The notes under the pieces were generated by a model. The model ran no database searches and was not told where the DNA came from. It worked only from the letters and a program-made list of their open reading frames with translations. This document shows, one piece after another, positions 36,195 through 45,414 of a DNA stretch of 64,000 bases; the stretch's first letter is position 1; each line of letters begins with the position of its first letter. The stretch is from NCBI GenBank assembly GCA_015099395.1, contig AP024096.1, positions 3,844,001 through 3,908,000 of the forward strand, in the 5' to 3' direction. The DNA comes from Ktedonobacteria bacterium brp13 (GTDB taxonomy: Bacteria; Chloroflexota; Ktedonobacteria; Ktedonobacterales; Ktedonobacteraceae). Made by a program: the position numbers and the translations under genes.

Positions 36195-37148
36195 TTACTG
36201 CTCACGCTCTCTGAAGAGGCGGAAATTTGCATAAGAGATAACCATCATAATAATCGCCACCACAAAAGACATCGCCGCCGCACTACCCACAAAGTGACGT
36301 CCAAAGCCCTCATTATAGATCTCATACATCACAGGCGTTGTCGCACCACTACCAGTTGGCAATGCGGGACCACCACCGGTCATCAAGAATGGCTGACCAA
36401 AGAGATTGAAAGAGGCAATGATCGAGATAATCACAACGAACAGCAAAATTGGTCTGAGCAGTGGCAACGTGATGCGCCAGAACGATTCCCATTTATTCGC
36501 GCCATCAACCGCTGCCGCTTCATAGAGCTCATCTGAAATGCCCTGCAGGGCCGCCAGCAGAATGATCATATTGAAACCGCTGGTCCACCAGACCGTCGCC
36601 ACTACGATGGCGACCCAGGCCCAGGGAAGCGCTGAGAGCCAGGCGGGTCCATTAATGTTGAACATCGCGAGATAGTTGTTGATCAGACCACCCGCACTCT
36701 GGAAGATCCACCACCACAGCAAACCAACCACCGAGACCGAGAGCACCCAGGGTGCGAAATAAATCGCTCGGAAGACCGTTACCCCCGGTAGCTTGCTATT
36801 CAGGAGAATCGCCAGTAACAGAGGCAGTACAATCAGAAGAGGAACACTGTAGACAACAAACTGGAGTGTATTATAGAGCGAACTCCAGAATTCCTGAGAT
36901 TCAACCGTTCCACGAGTGAACAGATCAATGTAGTTCTGGAGTCCAACGAATGCATTAGTCGCGGGCTGCAAATAATCATAACGGAACAGGCTCAGATAGA
37001 GGCCATTGAAGAATGGGTAGCCGATGAAGAGAATAAAAAAGATCAGATGTGGCAATATGAACAGATACGGTGTAAGACTGAACTTGCGTGATCTTTTTCT
37101 TCCTGAAGCGCGTCGTGCCACATCCTGTGATTGTATTATCGTAGACAT
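36195..37148 (-). CDS. CUT1 sugar ABC transporter permease (MalF-like)
   Basis: 317-residue permease. TPYLFILPHLIFFILFIGYP opens the first membrane segment, and the EAA loop is YEAAAVDGANKWESFWRITLPLL followed by PILLFVVI. ASFNLFGQPFLMTGGGP is the usual MalF/UgpA motif. It lies between the solute-binding protein, from which it is separated by a hairpin, and the MalG-like permease. Confidence 0.93.
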   Translation of the reverse strand: MSTIIQSQDVARRASGRKRSRKFSLTPYLFILPHLIFFILFIGYPFFNGLYLSLFRYDYLQPATNAFVGLQNYIDLFTRGTVESQEFWSSLYNTLQFVVYSVPLLIVLPLLLAILLNSKLPGVTVFRAIYFAPWVLSVSVVGLLWWWIFQSAGGLINNYLAMFNINGPAWLSALPWAWVAIVVATVWWTSGFNMIILLAALQGISDELYEAAAVDGANKWESFWRITLPLLRPILLFVVIISIIASFNLFGQPFLMTGGGPALPTGSGATTPVMYEIYNEGFGRHFVGSAAAMSFVVAIIMMVISYANFRLFREREQ

Positions 37149-37184
37149 TGATTGATATCGACCTTTCTCTTATAAACGCTAGAG

Positions 37185-37224
37185 GCGTTCTGGACGGGAG
37201 CTTATTGCCGCCCATCCAGAACGC
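37185..37224 (-). promoter_or_regulatory. Intercistronic hairpin after the solute-binding protein gene
   Basis: GCGTTCTGGACGGG (37185-37198) pairs with CCCATCCAGAACGC (37211-37224), 13 of 14 positions. Such hairpins between binding-protein and permease genes typically stabilise the upstream mRNA and give more binding protein than permease. Confidence 0.75.
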
Positions 37225-37271
37225 TTGATTAAGAGATCACCATCTCCTTGCCTGCAAGAACAGTCGGGCCA

Positions 37272-38609
37272 TTATGCGTTTTTCGGCGTTGTCCCATACT
37301 TCTGCCTGTCCTGTTGCAGGATCTGGTCAGCGCTATTGGCCGAAGCATCCAACGTCTGCTGAATGTTTGTGCTGGTACCGGACATGATCGCACCGATCGC
37401 ATTACCCAGAGGAATGAATGCATCAGAGATACCAGGAACCGACGGCGGGAAGACAGGATTTTGAACAGCCGGGGCCAGAGATTTCATCAAAGGAATTGAC
37501 TGCACGGTCGAGCTATAGAGAGCTGTATGGTAGGCCGGGACATCACCAAAGGAAGCCAGTTTGGCTGAGTTATCGACGATGTATTTGATAAAGGTCGCGT
37601 CAGCATTCTGAACACACTGGCTGGAAGCCTGTTTGTGATACGGTGTTGTCAGGGAGCCCATACCACCCCAGGTAGCAGGATCGGGGCCGATTTGAGGAAC
37701 AGCCGCAGCCTGACCGTTGAAACCGACGGCATTACCGGTGACGTTTGAGTCCTGCCAGATGCCATTCCAGATAATGCCAGCATTACCGGCCTTAAAGGAG
37801 TTGACATCAGCATCAACCGGCAGTTTTGGCTGCGAATAGCTGCTCTGAGCCTGCTTCATCCATTCCAGTGCCCTGACGCCAGCAGGGCTATTCCAGGTCG
37901 CCTTGGTTGTGCCGGCATTGAACTCGCTACCACCGTACTGGTGCAGCAGTTGCTGGAAGATCTGCTGAACCGGGAAGCCAGAGGTAATCTGGAAGCCGTG
38001 AACATTGCCCTTGGTCATCGCGGCAGCATCCGCTGTGAACTGAGCCGCGGTTGTTGGCGATGTGTTGATACCGGCTTGTCTCATGAGGTCAGCATTGTAG
38101 AACATTGTCAATGGATTGATAAACAGAGGCACACCATAGCGATGACCGGCAACCTCGTCCTGACTCCAGGCACGGGCCGGGAAATCATTCTGGGCGTAAC
38201 CAAGCTGTGGCATGATGCTATCAATTGGCTGAATGATACCACGGAACGCTGATGTCGCGATCTGGTCCTCGTTAACGATCGCTACATCTGGCAGCGTATT
38301 GGAGGCTGCAGCCGTGTCAAGCTTTGTGGCATAGTTGGCGAGCGCAATGATGCTCATTTTGACTTTGATGTCGGAATGTGAGGTGTTGAACTGGTCGACC
38401 AGCTGCTGCATTGCCGGACCATCAGGACCACTCAAGGCGTTCCAATAGGTGAGCTGTACGTTCGAGCAACTGTTGCTGTTGGATGAAGTATTCCCGCTGT
38501 TTCCGCCATTTCCTGTGATAGCGGATGTACTACATGCGGAAAAAACGGTGGTCATCAATAGACCGATAAGGGCCGATAGGCTTAAAATCTTCCTTGACTG
38601 ACTTGGCAT
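37272..38609 (-). CDS. Extracellular sugar-binding lipoprotein (CUT1)
   Basis: 445 residues with a lipoprotein signal (KILSLSALIGLLMTTVFSAC, Cys near residue 24), then a Gly-Asn-Ser-rich linker. The mature part is an SBP_bac_1/MalE-type binding protein: VQLTYWNALSGPDGPAMQQL, FNTSHSDIKVKM, LPDVAIVNEDQ, YGVPLFINPLTMFYN and AGNAGIIWNGIW. ATG at 38609 has AGGAGG nine bases upstream; the frame extends further 5' across repeats without a start signal. It is the first gene of the five-gene operon and would bind oligosaccharides released by the GH43 enzymes. Confidence 0.93.
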   Translation of the reverse strand: MPSQSRKILSLSALIGLLMTTVFSACSTSAITGNGGNSGNTSSNSNSCSNVQLTYWNALSGPDGPAMQQLVDQFNTSHSDIKVKMSIIALANYATKLDTAAASNTLPDVAIVNEDQIATSAFRGIIQPIDSIMPQLGYAQNDFPARAWSQDEVAGHRYGVPLFINPLTMFYNADLMRQAGINTSPTTAAQFTADAAAMTKGNVHGFQITSGFPVQQIFQQLLHQYGGSEFNAGTTKATWNSPAGVRALEWMKQAQSSYSQPKLPVDADVNSFKAGNAGIIWNGIWQDSNVTGNAVGFNGQAAAVPQIGPDPATWGGMGSLTTPYHKQASSQCVQNADATFIKYIVDNSAKLASFGDVPAYHTALYSSTVQSIPLMKSLAPAVQNPVFPPSVPGISDAFIPLGNAIGAIMSGTSTNIQQTLDASANSADQILQQDRQKYGTTPKNA

Positions 38610-38650
38610 TTCCTGATACCTCCTGCATATGTCAAACAATTTCGTACTAT

Positions 38651-38698
38651 CTCTGCTTTGAAGCAGACTTCCACCTCTGCTTTGAGGCAGACTTCCAT
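38651..38698. repeat. Two tandem 24-bp repeats in the operon leader
   Basis: Two adjacent copies of CTCTGCTTTGAAGCAGACTT plus four bases, with one or two differences. Each holds the palindrome CTGCTT-tg-AAGCAG (imperfect in copy 2). They lie between the promoter and the binding-protein start. Confidence 0.75.
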
Positions 38699-38766
38699 TG
38701 TTTTTGACCTGAAAAGGATTCCGTGTGCACAGCATGACAAGTAAATATTGTTCTTATCTGGTAATA

Positions 38767-38888
38767 GGCGTGAAGAGTGAGCCGTTTTCCGCATCTCAAG
38801 CGGTTTCCCTTGTCACCAATAGTTGAGTTGCTCACTCTTCGCGCTGATTGATCACTCGTCGCCCCAAAATCTGACCACTCTTCGCGCT
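38767..38888. repeat. Degenerate GCTCACTCTTCGCGC repeats with fold-back
   Basis: CACTCTTCGCGCT-like motifs at about 38833, 38853 and 38876, and the complementary GTGAAGAGTGAGC at about 38768, allow a stem-loop in the long 5' leader of the ABC operon. Role unknown; may be element debris. Confidence 0.5.
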
Positions 38889-38920
38889 TACTACCATTAT
38901 CGTCATTTCGCAGCTGTGAT

Positions 38921-38970
38921 TTTACAACGTTGTAAATGGGAATATACCATGAGAATCTCATCTTTGTCAA
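38921..38970 (-). promoter_or_regulatory. Promoter and LacI-type operator of the ABC/GH43 operon
   Basis: On the minus strand TTGACA (38965-38970) and TATATT (38941-38946) are 18 bp apart. The perfect 16-bp palindrome TTTACAACGTTGTAAA (38921-38936) follows the -10 box. The centred CG and the length are typical of LacI-family operators. The same sequence is at 39169-39186. Confidence 0.82.
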
Positions 38971-39128
38971 TATAGAAAAAAGGGATTTTTTTCTAGGATC
39001 GTAAACTCATATTAGCAAGGCGGTCCTCCAAAAGAGCAATGACGCCTGCCCATCATTCACTAATAGCGCATATACTAACTCGATATCCCGTCCTCATAAA
39101 ATTATATTATCTGCCTTTCTTTCTTATC

Positions 39129-39186
39129 TTGACACAATGACCAGTTTTCATTACAATTAAATTATCTCATTTACAACGTTGTAAAT
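39129..39186 (+). promoter_or_regulatory. Promoter and LacI-type operator of the secreted GH43 genes
   Basis: TTGACA (39129-39134) and TACAAT (39152-39157) are 17 bp apart; the perfect 18-bp palindrome ATTTACAACGTTGTAAAT lies at 39169-39186, around the expected transcription start. It mirrors the divergent operon promoter, so one regulator should control both. Confidence 0.85.
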
Positions 39187-39215
39187 TGTTGTATTCATTC
39201 CACAAGGGAGGGTGT

Positions 39216-40304
39216 ATGAAAACCGGCCATATCTATAAGCACTTGCCTGATGTCGTGCGCTACGGTCTCTCCGCTATCTTCATCATGTCTACTCTGCTCG
39301 TTAGCTCTGCTGCCTTCGCGAAGACACATGTTGCTCAAGCGACATGTAGCCTGCGAAATCCTCTCGTATCACAGGGACAGGATCCCTCTATCTGGTACGC
39401 CAACGGCTTATACTACCTTGTTCAGTCCGATGGCGGAAGTATTTGGATCAGGGCAGCCTCATCACTCGGAACGTTGAGCAATGCTCAGAATATCCAGGTC
39501 TGGTCCCCTCCAGCTGGAACGAGTTATAGTGCGGAGGTATGGGCTCCTGAGATCGAATATTTAAATGGGCAGTGGATCATTTACTTCGCTGCTGCCAGAG
39601 ATATGGGGGGAGATCCCGCAACAAATAATACCCATCGCATCTATGCTATTACGGCCACCAGTAATAATCCCCTCGGTTCCTGGTCATTCTTCGGCGAGGT
39701 GGAAGATCCTACGAATGAATGGGCGATCGACCCCACTGTCTTTTTCTACAATAACAATTGGTATGAATTGTGGTCCGGTACCCCTCCAGGTAATGGTGGT
39801 AGTGCACCCCAACAGATCTACATCGCTCATATGCGTGATCCTCTTCATGTAGATGATGCATATCGTAAGTTGATTGCGAATCCCGACCAACCGTGGGAAA
39901 CATCAGTACAAGCGATTGAGGAAGGCCCCGAAGCATTTATCGGTCCCAACAATACGCTCACTATTGTCTACAGTGCAAATGCAAGCTGGACCTCCTCTTA
40001 CAATCTTGGTGAATTGGTCTATCACGGCGGCGATATGGAATATTACGCGTCCTACACGAAGATTGGACCTGTCTTCAGTTCTGGTGCCGGCGTCTATGGC
40101 CCCGGTCATATCTCACTCCCTGTTCCAGGTATACACGGAGGGAATTGGCTCGTCTATCACGCCAAAACATCCTCGGTTAATGGCTGGAACGATCGGGCGA
40201 TTTTTGCCCAACCACAAACATGGAACTCCGATGGAACGCCGAATTTCGGCAATGGACCTGCCGGCTACACTTCATTTGATGAAACGACACAACAGGCATG
40301 CTGA
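39216..40304 (+). CDS. Secreted GH43 glycoside hydrolase
   Basis: 362 residues with a signal peptide (YGLSAIFIMSTLLVSSAAFA, cleavage near residue 35). GH43 motifs: QGQDPSIWYANGLYYLV (base Asp), AEVWAPEIEYLNGQWIIYFA, WAIDPTVFFYNNNWY (Asp) and AIEEGPEAFI (acid Glu), with YGPGHISLPVPG. It is a single-domain extracellular enzyme, probably an alpha-L-arabinofuranosidase or related. AGGGAGGG precedes the ATG. Together with the following GH43 it forms the plus-strand half of the divergent locus under the LacI-type operator. Confidence 0.92.
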   Translation: MKTGHIYKHLPDVVRYGLSAIFIMSTLLVSSAAFAKTHVAQATCSLRNPLVSQGQDPSIWYANGLYYLVQSDGGSIWIRAASSLGTLSNAQNIQVWSPPAGTSYSAEVWAPEIEYLNGQWIIYFAAARDMGGDPATNNTHRIYAITATSNNPLGSWSFFGEVEDPTNEWAIDPTVFFYNNNWYELWSGTPPGNGGSAPQQIYIAHMRDPLHVDDAYRKLIANPDQPWETSVQAIEEGPEAFIGPNNTLTIVYSANASWTSSYNLGELVYHGGDMEYYASYTKIGPVFSSGAGVYGPGHISLPVPGIHGGNWLVYHAKTSSVNGWNDRAIFAQPQTWNSDGTPNFGNGPAGYTSFDETTQQAC

Positions 40305-40351
40305 TAATTGTAAAGTGCCTCTCTCTATTTATATGTAAAGGATTAGGCTTT

Positions 40352-43003
40352 ATGTCATGCTTATCTTCCATTGTGAGATCAAGAAGACTTCCATTCTCTC
40401 TGGGAATGTCTTTGCTCACGATGCTTCTGCTCTTGTTTGCTCCTATGGCAACGCAAACAAGCGCCTATGCGAAAACGATGGCTTCTCCATCTCTTCCGTC
40501 AACGAATTCGACGGGCACGTACTCAAATCCGGTAATTCCTCAAACAACACCCGATCCTTCAATTATCAAAGGTCTCGATGGCTACTACTATGTTATTGCC
40601 TCTTCGGACTTCTGGAGTGATGGCTCTTACCACATTCTCCCTATCTACCGTTCAACCGATCTCGTCCATTGGCAATTCGTACACGATGCATTCACGGCTC
40701 GACCATCCTGGGCTTCCTCCACGGCTGGCCTCTGGGCCCCCGATATCCAGTATTATCAGCATCACTATTATATGTACTATACGGTTTCTGCCACCAATGC
40801 ATTGCCCGCCTACGGAACTCCTGCTGGCAATAGCGCTATTGGAGTGGCTATTGCTGACAGCCCCGCTGGACCCTGGCAGGACGCGGGCGATTCTGCCGGT
40901 GGCAGTTATCAGCATGGACCTATGATTCCTCCACGATCATGCGTGTACACTACTGATCCCAATTGCTATTACTGGACCTTTGATCCTGCTGTTTTCACCG
41001 ATCAGGATGGTCAGCAGTATATCTACTATGGAAGTTTTTACGGTGGTACGCTGGTCCAAAAATTGGCACCCGATGCGTTGCATGTTACTGGTTCCGCTTA
41101 TCAGGTCGGCCATTGGGACCGCTATGAGGGGACCTATATCATGCGTCACGATGTCAATGGCAAAACGTACTATTACGATTTCTCTTCGGCATCCAATTGT
41201 TGCACTGCTTCTAATACCGGCTACAGTGTTGAGGTCAGTCGGGCAACGTCTCCTCTGGGACCATTCGTGGACCAGAATAATTATCCAATGGTAACCCCTT
41301 CATCACAACCGATTCCTCAACGTCCGGCAGATGATCCCGCCGGTGACAATGTTGGCGCACAGGGCGGCGGCTTCCCCACGCTTAAGCAAAACGGCAACAA
41401 ATGGGTCGGAGTCGGACATAATGCGGTGGTTACTGACATTTCCGGTCAGGATTGGATTGTCTATGCTGGCGTTGATGAAAATAATGGCTGGGTCAACGGA
41501 GCGCAGGGTATTACGTTCCGCCAGATGCTGATCGATAAGCTCGATTGGACCAGCGATGGTTGGCCGATCGTCAATGATGGCAAGGGTCCTTCACTTACCA
41601 ATAAGGCTCCTGTGACGACACCTCTCCTGGGCGATACGTTCAATACTTCCGACGGATGTGGTGCACCCGGCAATGGCACACCATTCGGTGCCAACTGGCT
41701 AGTTGCCGCTGGACAATGGGATATAAATGCAGGTTCCTGTACTACAGGAAGCTTCGTCGAACAGAATATCACTCAGGGTCAAGGTCTCCTCATCAGTCAG
41801 AAAACAGTTCCTTCCGGCACGCGAACAGAACTCGACCTTCGCCTTGCATCTCCCACAACTACAGGACGCTATGGAGCCGTTGTCTCCTATCATCCTGTGG
41901 GGAATAAGTCAAATGGTGCATCCTATCTTGCTGCCTTCATTGATCCAGCTCATCATGAACTCGTGAGTGCGCTGTATTTGAATGGCCATGAGATTTCCTC
42001 CGAGCAAACAACACCATTACCAACCAATTTTGATCCAACCGATTGGCATCATCTGACCATCAATGAAAATGTGCAGAATCCTGGCCAACCGGTCTTTACA
42101 TTTACGCTCGAAAATTGGGATCGCGATCCTCTGGCTGTACAAACGCGTACATTCCCTGCTTTCGTTGACTCCAATAATGGCCGTGTTGGCTTCGCTACAA
42201 TCAATGCTCATGCGGACTTCGATAACATTACGGTAGCTCATTTGAATACTCATACTGCTCCTCCACAGTTGACACCACAACCCGGCAAACAATTATACGC
42301 TTACTCCGATAATTTCAATGGTTCACTGGCCCCTCAATGGTCATGGCTACGGGAAGATCCTACACGGCATGGCTTTGTCAATGGACACCTCTCCATTACG
42401 GTCAATGGGGATCTCTACCGCAATGCCAATAATGCAACAAATATCCTGCTGGAAAATGCACCTTCCGGTGACTTTATGGTGGAAACACGCCTTCAGTTTG
42501 ATCCCAATACCAATTACCAGCAAGCGGGCCTGCTCATCTATAGCGATGATGACCATTACATCAAAAGCGATGTTCTCCATAATGATTCTCTCAACAAAAT
42601 CTCAACTGGTCGTGAGACGTTGAATCCTGTTTCAGGGAATCAGACAACCTGTGATGTGCAGCCTGCCGCGGGTAGCAATATCGCGATCAAACAATATAGT
42701 GCTCAACAATGCCCTTCAGAGGGTGAGAGTTGGGACTACTTGACAAATCCACAACCAACGGTGAATGGCAGCACATCAACTAACCCAACGGTGACAGACT
42801 GGCTACGCATTTATCGCCATGGAAATGTGTTCACTCCTTATAGCAGCCTGGATGGCACTCATTGGACAAGGGGCACTTCCTGGAGTCTCACAGCAGTCTC
42901 ACCCCAATTCCCGCTCAAAATAGGATTGTTTGGCTTCTCCGCTGGACCCGCCAACACAATCCCGGTGTACTTCGATTATGTCCATGTCTATTCACAGCCT
43001 TGA
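40352..43003 (+). CDS. Secreted multidomain GH43 glycoside hydrolase
   Basis: 883 residues with signal peptide (LPFSLGMSLLTMLLLLFAPMA). The GH43 domain (residues about 55-420) has TTPDPSIIKGLDGYYYVIA, GLWAPDIQYYQHHYYMYYT, WTFDPAVFTDQDGQQYIYYG and YEGTYIMRHDVNGKTYYYD, with a VGVGHNAVV turn. Two beta-sandwich modules follow: one around FNTSDGCGAPGNGTPFGANW and a DUF1349-like one from SDNFNGSLAPQWSWLRED. Likely an endo- or exo-arabinanase/xylanase-type enzyme with carbohydrate-binding additions. ATG at 40352 has AAAGGA upstream, 47 bp after the previous gene. Its stop codon is the TGA of an IS200/IS605-like end sequence. Confidence 0.92.
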   Translation: MSCLSSIVRSRRLPFSLGMSLLTMLLLLFAPMATQTSAYAKTMASPSLPSTNSTGTYSNPVIPQTTPDPSIIKGLDGYYYVIASSDFWSDGSYHILPIYRSTDLVHWQFVHDAFTARPSWASSTAGLWAPDIQYYQHHYYMYYTVSATNALPAYGTPAGNSAIGVAIADSPAGPWQDAGDSAGGSYQHGPMIPPRSCVYTTDPNCYYWTFDPAVFTDQDGQQYIYYGSFYGGTLVQKLAPDALHVTGSAYQVGHWDRYEGTYIMRHDVNGKTYYYDFSSASNCCTASNTGYSVEVSRATSPLGPFVDQNNYPMVTPSSQPIPQRPADDPAGDNVGAQGGGFPTLKQNGNKWVGVGHNAVVTDISGQDWIVYAGVDENNGWVNGAQGITFRQMLIDKLDWTSDGWPIVNDGKGPSLTNKAPVTTPLLGDTFNTSDGCGAPGNGTPFGANWLVAAGQWDINAGSCTTGSFVEQNITQGQGLLISQKTVPSGTRTELDLRLASPTTTGRYGAVVSYHPVGNKSNGASYLAAFIDPAHHELVSALYLNGHEISSEQTTPLPTNFDPTDWHHLTINENVQNPGQPVFTFTLENWDRDPLAVQTRTFPAFVDSNNGRVGFATINAHADFDNITVAHLNTHTAPPQLTPQPGKQLYAYSDNFNGSLAPQWSWLREDPTRHGFVNGHLSITVNGDLYRNANNATNILLENAPSGDFMVETRLQFDPNTNYQQAGLLIYSDDDHYIKSDVLHNDSLNKISTGRETLNPVSGNQTTCDVQPAAGSNIAIKQYSAQQCPSEGESWDYLTNPQPTVNGSTSTNPTVTDWLRIYRHGNVFTPYSSLDGTHWTRGTSWSLTAVSPQFPLKIGLFGFSAGPANTIPVYFDYVHVYSQP

Positions 43004-43040
43004 CATCCTCCCCGGTTCAAGCACGGGGGATTCCTCGAAT
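43001..43040 (+). other. IS200/IS605-like terminal hairpin remnant
   Basis: TGACATCCTCCCCG-gttcaag-CACGGGGGATTCC resembles the well-known subterminal hairpin at the end of IS200/IS605-family elements. No tnpA or tnpB follows. It overlaps the stop codon of the GH43 gene. Confidence 0.6.
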
Positions 43041-43124
43041 CACTTCGAGCTTGAACCACTTTTGTAGAGGCTCCAAAGATTCGAATTAGCACATCAGTTG
43101 TCCGTAAGCAACGGGACTCCTGTA

Positions 43125-43288
43125 GTGTAAATCCCAGAATTCAGATCGCCATTGATTTGCACAATTCAGCGGGACGAACATCGTTTCACGTTTTGGTGAT
43201 GACTCCTGAATACAACTGCCTTGAGGAGGGACGTTTGCTGTCCCGCTGAATTGTGCAATTTCCTCCCGCTCAATGTTGGGATTTACAC
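43125..43288. repeat. 164-bp nested inverted-repeat element
   Basis: Outer perfect arms GTGTAAATCCCA (43125-43136) and TGGGATTTACAC (43277-43288); inner perfect 19-bp arms TTGCACAATTCAGCGGGAC (43157-43175) and its complement (43240-43258). Non-coding fold-back, possibly a derivative of the IS200/IS605-like remnant just upstream. Confidence 0.85.
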
Positions 43289-43724
43289 TCCAACTGCTGT
43301 CTTTCACTTGGTACATGTCCTGAAATGTGTCTGCTTTTGCCCTCAAACGTGAGTATGAATATGATCAGCTTCTCACCATTGCTTAGTTCCATTTGTAGTC
43401 CTTTCATGGAATATCAAGACAACAAAACCACATGACCGCCATGCATAGATGTGAATTTAATGATATGATTGAGAGGAGTTCGTTAATTACTCAGCAAAAA
43501 CATGGTTATTAGTATTAGAGGAGTAGACAGCAATAGCCTGTAAGATACATTGCTTAGCTTACATTATAACAGAAAGAAGCATAGCTGCATATAGGCCCAA
43601 CAGTAACCTGAGGTAGGGTGTCCGTCATTTTTTTGCGGGTGTATGAAAAAGTTGTAGGCAAGCCAACAAAAAGAGAGTATCCTCATCTGTAGACTAAAAA
43701 CAAAACAGAGAGGAACCCTCACAG
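43289..43724. other. Intergenic stretch, no gene seen
   Basis: About 435 bp of AT-rich sequence between the fold-back element and a transposase remnant. The last 100 bp appear to be the left end of that element. No supported gene. Confidence 0.35.
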
Positions 43725-43968
43725 ATGGAAACGAATGAGATGTTGAAAATGGCCTTGGTGCAAAAGGCAGAAGCAGCTATCGTCAAAATAATGGAACAAT
43801 TGTGCAGATTGGCAGTGGGGTGGCTGAAGCTGCTGGTAAAACCGTTGTCAGTACTCGCGCCAAGCGTGCTGGAATGCGTTGGACCCCTCAGGGACTTGAT
43901 GCTGTGCTTGCTTTATTTGACAGTTGTGCATGCCTATGCTACAGTTTTTTTACGAGTTACAGGGGACA
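43725..43968 (+). pseudogene. Transposase remnant (start joined to C-terminal part)
   Basis: A start METNEMLKMALVQKAEAAIVKI is followed in another frame by QIGSGVAEAAGKTVVSTRAKR and AGMRWTPQGLDAVLAL. The GSGxVEAA-K-VV-RxKRxGMRW pattern is the C-terminal hallmark of ISKra4/ISLre2-like transposases. The middle is deleted and the frame shifts, so it is inactive. It directly precedes the LacI gene. Confidence 0.7.
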
Positions 43969-43992
43969 GTCTCAAGAAGAGGAGAAACGCGC

Positions 43993-45018
43993 GTGGGAGT
44001 TACGCTAAAAGATGTGGCTCTTAGAGCCGGTGTCTCGATCAAAACAGTATCGAATGTAGTAAATGGATACAAGCATGTCACGGTTGAGATGCGCCAGCGT
44101 GTGAGCAAGGCGCTGGAGGAGCTAAACTACCAGCCCAATCTCCCGGCCCGCTATCTGCGCAAGGGGCATGTCAGTATGCTGGCTCTTGCTATCCCTTTTC
44201 TTACCAATCCGTATTTCTCCGATATTGGGAAGGCTGTCGTTAACGCTGCCACCGCGCGCTCCTATACTGTGCTCATTGATTCGACTGATGGAGAGCGCTC
44301 AAAGGAAGCATTGGTCGTAAATGGGATGTATCCGCACCTGATCGATGGCGTTATTATGAGTCCGCTGGCGCTAGAGAGCGAGGATCTTCTTCCTCGGCGT
44401 GTTGATGTGCCACTGGTTCTTCTGGGTGAGCGTCTGTTCAACGTCCCTTATGATCATGTTGTTATTGATAATGTTGCAGCGGCTCGCCTTGCCACTAATC
44501 ATTTAATCAGCCTGGGTAGAACGCGTATTGCGGCAATTGGCGCGCAAGAGATTAGCGCAGGTGATACTGCCCGCTTGCGTCTGCAGGGATATAGAGAAGC
44601 TCTTGCGGAGGCGGGAATACCCTGGGACCCTGATCTGGTTATCCGATCGTTGTCCTATGATCGTATTGGTGGGATTCGGGCCATGCATCAGCTCCTGGAG
44701 TCCGGTTCTCCTCCTGACGCGGTCTTTTGTTTCAATGATTTGTTGGCTCTAGGAGCGATGCGCGCACTCTACGAAGCTGGTTATCGTGTTCCCGAGGATG
44801 TCGCGGTGATTGGTTTTGACGATATCAAGGAGAGCGCGTTCTCGATGCCTTCTCTAACAACGATTGCTCCCGATAAACAGGCGATTGGTGACCTGGCAGT
44901 GGCATTTCTGCTCGACCGGATCGAGGAAACCTATAGCGGCCAGCCGCGCCAGGCTCAGGCCCCATTTCACCTGATCATTCGTGAAAGCACAGCTGGTCGG
45001 GTTGTGTTGCAAGAATGA
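43993..45018 (+). CDS. LacI-family transcriptional regulator
   Basis: 341 residues. The N-terminal helix-turn-helix is classical (VTLKDVALRAGVSIKTVSNVVNG), with the hinge LEELNYQPNLPARYLRKG, and a periplasmic-binding-protein-like effector domain (NPYFSDIGKAV, LIDGVIMSPLALE, HVVIDNVAAARLATNHLISLG, DAVFCFNDLLALGAMRAL, VAVIGFDDIKES). GTG at 43993 has AGGAG nine bases upstream; the frame extends 5' into transposase debris. It is the obvious candidate to bind the TTTACAACGTTGTAAA operators in the divergent GH43/ABC promoter region 5 kb upstream. Confidence 0.93.
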   Translation: MGVTLKDVALRAGVSIKTVSNVVNGYKHVTVEMRQRVSKALEELNYQPNLPARYLRKGHVSMLALAIPFLTNPYFSDIGKAVVNAATARSYTVLIDSTDGERSKEALVVNGMYPHLIDGVIMSPLALESEDLLPRRVDVPLVLLGERLFNVPYDHVVIDNVAAARLATNHLISLGRTRIAAIGAQEISAGDTARLRLQGYREALAEAGIPWDPDLVIRSLSYDRIGGIRAMHQLLESGSPPDAVFCFNDLLALGAMRALYEAGYRVPEDVAVIGFDDIKESAFSMPSLTTIAPDKQAIGDLAVAFLLDRIEETYSGQPRQAQAPFHLIIRESTAGRVVLQE

Positions 45019-45034
45019 AGACGTAATGATAAAC

Positions 45035-45328
45035 TCATCCAAAGCCATGCATGGGATAATATCGTTGCTTGACCCCCCGATGGTCTTGTTCCAAGCGATT
45101 ATTGAGGTATTTATTGGTTCTATGCTGTATATGGCCACCCATTGTCTCGCGTACGGCTCGTGGATAGGAGGCATGCCCATCCGTCGTCACAGAGTCAGGA
45201 GCATGGCCAACGACGGCGACAGCTTGTCTGAAAAATCGCTTGGCCGCCTCCATGTCCCGCGTCTTGCTCAAGAGAGAATCCACCAAGTTGCCATCGTGAT
45301 CAATCGCCCGATAGAGAACGAATGTCAC
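45035..45328 (-). pseudogene. IS6-family transposase internal fragment
   Basis: Reading leftward: FVLYRAIDHDGNLVDSLLS, RDMEAAKRFFRQAV, SVTTDGHASYPRAV (second catalytic Asp) and NKYLNNRLEQDHRGVKQR (catalytic Glu). Both the N-terminal start and the C-terminal FFSFETA region are missing, so it is inactive. It belongs to the same IS6 subgroup as the pieces at 11484 and 54067. Confidence 0.88.
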
Positions 45329-45414
45329 TGGCAGATGTGCTTCAAAAGGCTCATGAAGATACTCTGGTAAGAGTATGAGTGCAAAACCTTGTGTACTCCA
45401 CGAAACCGCGGGAG

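Noticed and set aside
38767..38888. Short CRISPR-like array in the ABC operon leader
   Set aside because: Only three degenerate motifs with irregular spacing; fold-back is a better description.
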